Assembly: GCF_030066895.1 (NCBI RefSeq)
Contig: NZ_JASJAV010000020.1
Location: forward strand, 62,001 to 126,000
Direction: 5' to 3'
Length of the DNA stretch: 64,000 nt
Source: Breoghania sp.
GTDB taxonomy: Bacteria; Pseudomonadota; Alphaproteobacteria; Rhizobiales; Stappiaceae
The notes below the pieces were generated by a model, which was not told the origin of the DNA, did not search any database, and saw nothing but the letters and a program-made list of their open reading frames with translations. The stretch's first letter is position 1; each line of letters opens with the position of its first letter. The position numbers were made by a program, and so were the translations under genes. This document shows positions 62,602-64,000 of this stretch, piece after piece.

Positions 62602-63500
62602 ATGACTGAGAAAAGCCTGGGACTGATCGAAACCATCGGCCTGACCGCGGCCGTCGAAGCCGCCGATGCGACTGTCAAGTCGGCCAATGTCCAGCTGGTG
62701 GGTTACGAGCTGGCCAGGGGCGACGGCATGACGGTCGTCAAGCTTCTCGGAGAAGTCAGCGCCATCAAGGCTGCGGTCTCTGCGGGGGCCGCCGCCGCAA
62801 GCCGGGTGAACCGTGTTGTCTCCACGCAGGTAATCGCACGGCCGGCCCGGGATGTCTCACGCCTCGTGAACAGCCCGGAGACCGTGGGCGTCGCCACTCA
62901 GCCCCGCTCGGCCGAAACGCCAACCCCGGAAAGCCTGCCACTCCCAAGGCGCAGGCCGAACCGAAGGTCGAAAAACTCGCCGCCCCCGAGCCGGAAGCAA
63001 AGCCAGAACCAAAGTTTGAGCCGAAGGCGGAGAAACCGGCGGAAAAACCAGCACCTGCGAAACCGGAGACTGCACCACCTCAAGCGAAGACGGAAGAAAG
63101 CGCGACTGCGCCCAAACCGGCAGCTTCCAAGCCGGCGGAAACGGCGGTTTCGAAAGAAACCACGCTGCCCCCGGAAAAGCCGCAGGACAAACCCAAGGCG
63201 GACCTGCCCGCGACGACGCCTGCAAAGGCGGAGCCGAAGACCCCGGATCCGGTAAAGCCCGAGCCCGCAAAGCTCCAGCCTCCGAAGACGGAAACGGCGA
63301 AACCTGAAACGGCGTAGCAAAAGCCCGCTCCGGCACCCGATGCCTCCCCGGCAAAGGATGCGGACAAGGCAAAGGAGCCGACCGGGGACAAGACGTCGGC
63401 TGACAAGTCGACGGGCGGTGAACCGTCGAAACCCGATCCGGACACGCCCAGGCCGGGTAATCACAACCGTCGCCGTCCCGGTTTGACGAAGAAGAAATAG
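62602..63500 (+). CDS. Microcompartment shell protein, single BMC domain with about 200-residue Pro/Lys/Ala/Glu-rich tail (frameshift, TAG)
   Basis: Residues 1-95 are a BMC-H domain (MTEKSLGLIETIGLTAAVEA, SANVQLVGYELARGDGMTVV, KLLGEVSAIKAAVSAGAAAA, VIARPARDVSRLV). After a one-base change near 62915 the sequence continues as a long low-complexity tail: NPGKPATPKAQAEPKVEKLA, EPEAKPEPKFEPKAEKPAEK, further KPE, AKP and PPK units, and it ends RRRPGLTKKK with TAG at 63498. An in-frame TAG at 63315-63317 interrupts it. In the unshifted frame the tail would be Arg-rich and unlike any protein. Extended BMC-H proteins are known (EutK, PduK carry C-terminal modules), but such a charged repeat tail is unusual. 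It ends in a basic patch that could bind enzymes, lipids or nucleic acid. Confidence 0.8.
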
Positions 63501-63641
63501 ACGACCTAGCGCCGTCCGAGACAGCCCCGATCACCGGGACTGTAAATCAGAAATATCCGGGTCTGACCGACATGCTCGGTCAGGCCAATGGCCCCGGCTG
63601 CGCCGGAGCGGATGCCAGCAGAAGTGGAATAGGACCGGCTC

Positions 63642-64000
63642 ATGTAGCCCGTAGAAACAATAGACCGGATCGTTGCTGAGATCCTCGCCTCAGGACAGGC
63701 GGCGGCAAACGAGGTGGCCAACAAGACGCCCGGTAAAGCGGAGGCGACCTGTGGGGACAAGGATCCCGCATTCGTCCCCATCGGCATTTCCAACCGCCAT
63801 ATCCATCTATCGCGCTGCGACATGGACGCTCTCTTCGGCCCCGGTGCATCGCTAACGCGCAAGAAGGCGATGAAGCAGCCCGGTCAATATGCGGCGGAGG
63901 AAACCGTCGTCCTGCGCGACCCCAAGGGTGAACTCAAGAAGGTCCAGGTTCTCAGTCCCTTGCGCAAGGAAACCCAGATCGAGATTTCCAAAGCCGACGG
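63642..64000 (+). CDS. pduL: Phosphate acyltransferase PduL, 5' part (TAG as second codon; cut by window end)
   Basis: ATG 63642 is followed at once by TAG (63645-63647); the next codons PVETIDRIVAEILASGQ form a short amphipathic helix of the encapsulation-peptide kind found at PduL N-termini. After a linker, the zinc-binding core FVPIGISNRHIHLSRCDMDA begins (HIH are metal ligands), then FGPGASLTRKKAMKQPGQYA and EETVVLRDPKGELKKVQVLS. It converts propionyl- or acetyl-CoA plus phosphate to the acyl phosphate, recycling CoA inside the shell and feeding acetate kinase. The 3' half, about 100 residues, lies beyond the window. Aldehyde dehydrogenase and the radical activase are expected further downstream. 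Confidence 0.85.

Noticed and set aside
62915..63255. Arg-rich C-terminus of the third shell protein in the unshifted frame
   Set aside because: In the next frame the same DNA gives a coherent Pro/Lys/Ala/Glu tail ending in a stop at a sensible place, so the Arg-rich reading is a frameshift artefact.
62857..63534. Gly/Ser/Phe-rich minus-strand frames opposite the shell-protein tail
   Set aside because: They are complements of the low-complexity tail codons and have no start signals or domains.
28368..63647. Recoding of TAG (for example pyrrolysine or a suppressor tRNA)
   Set aside because: TAG replaces several different residues (Gln, Trp, Glu), TAA and TGA occur in the same way, and one-base shifts are as common. 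Genes also end normally at TAG.

Overview
The window is GC-rich DNA (only intergenic stretches are AT-richer) from a metabolically versatile alphaproteobacterium, probably of the Hyphomicrobiales (Rhizobiales). The reasons are the RpoH C-terminus, the density of LivKHMGF-type, TRAP-TAXI and Pot-type uptake systems, the hydantoinase and molybdenum-hydroxylase gene sets, and three copies of a palindromic intergenic repeat (cores CATCCTTCGAGACG and CGTCATCCTGAGGA) of the kind common in that order. Genus is not assignable from the sequence alone.

Layout. 1-5.1 kb: 3' end of rpoH with its terminator, an M48 lipoprotein protease, a thermonuclease-fold protein, tRNA-Arg(CCT) and a PAS/GAF histidine kinase. 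5.3-12.5 kb (minus): a LivFGMHK-type ABC importer, a 2-hydroxyacid dehydrogenase and a GntR/FCD regulator. 12.7-18.9 kb: class III aminotransferase, universal stress protein, TRAP-TAXI transporter and a divergent RpiR regulator. 18.9-36 kb: hydantoinase A/B, a molybdenum hydroxylase with its 2Fe-2S and Mo subunits fused, and its FAD subunit, facing a ferredoxin-NADP reductase, a 6-hydroxynicotinate-reductase-like Fe-S protein, a UPF0280 protein, an amino-acid-synthesis (DUF1185) protein, a second Liv importer and a MarR regulator. This looks like a reductive N-heterocycle (nicotinate-like) catabolic locus, and near-identical TTTGTATACTAAC elements lie at its divergent promoters. 36-44.3 kb: pyruvate carboxylase, a CitE-like lyase/CoA-transferase/acyl-CoA dehydrogenase operon and a LysR regulator. 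44.4-53.9 kb: a Pot-type polyamine importer with aminotransferase, BKACE, GNAT, acetylpolyamine-amidohydrolase-like deacetylase, FAD amine/amino-acid oxidoreductase and RidA, i.e. an (acetyl)polyamine catabolic operon. 54-64 kb: acetate kinase and an unrecognised membrane protein, then divergently a DJ-1/PfpI protein, a choline-TMA-lyase-type glycyl radical enzyme, an iron alcohol dehydrogenase, three microcompartment shell proteins and PduL. This is a glycyl-radical-enzyme bacterial microcompartment (GRM) locus running off the right edge.

Sequence state. About three quarters of the longer genes carry in-frame stops (TAG, TGA and TAA replacing Trp, Gln, Glu, Arg, Tyr or Ser codons) and/or one-base shifts, often in G/C runs, while protein conservation, ribosome sites and start/stop overlaps are preserved. 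This fits a low-accuracy sequence or very recent mass decay better than ordinary pseudogenes. I give each broken gene as one feature spanning its conserved reading. Base errors do not explain a 178-bp copy of pyruvate carboxylase sitting cleanly inside the livH gene at 32.0 kb.
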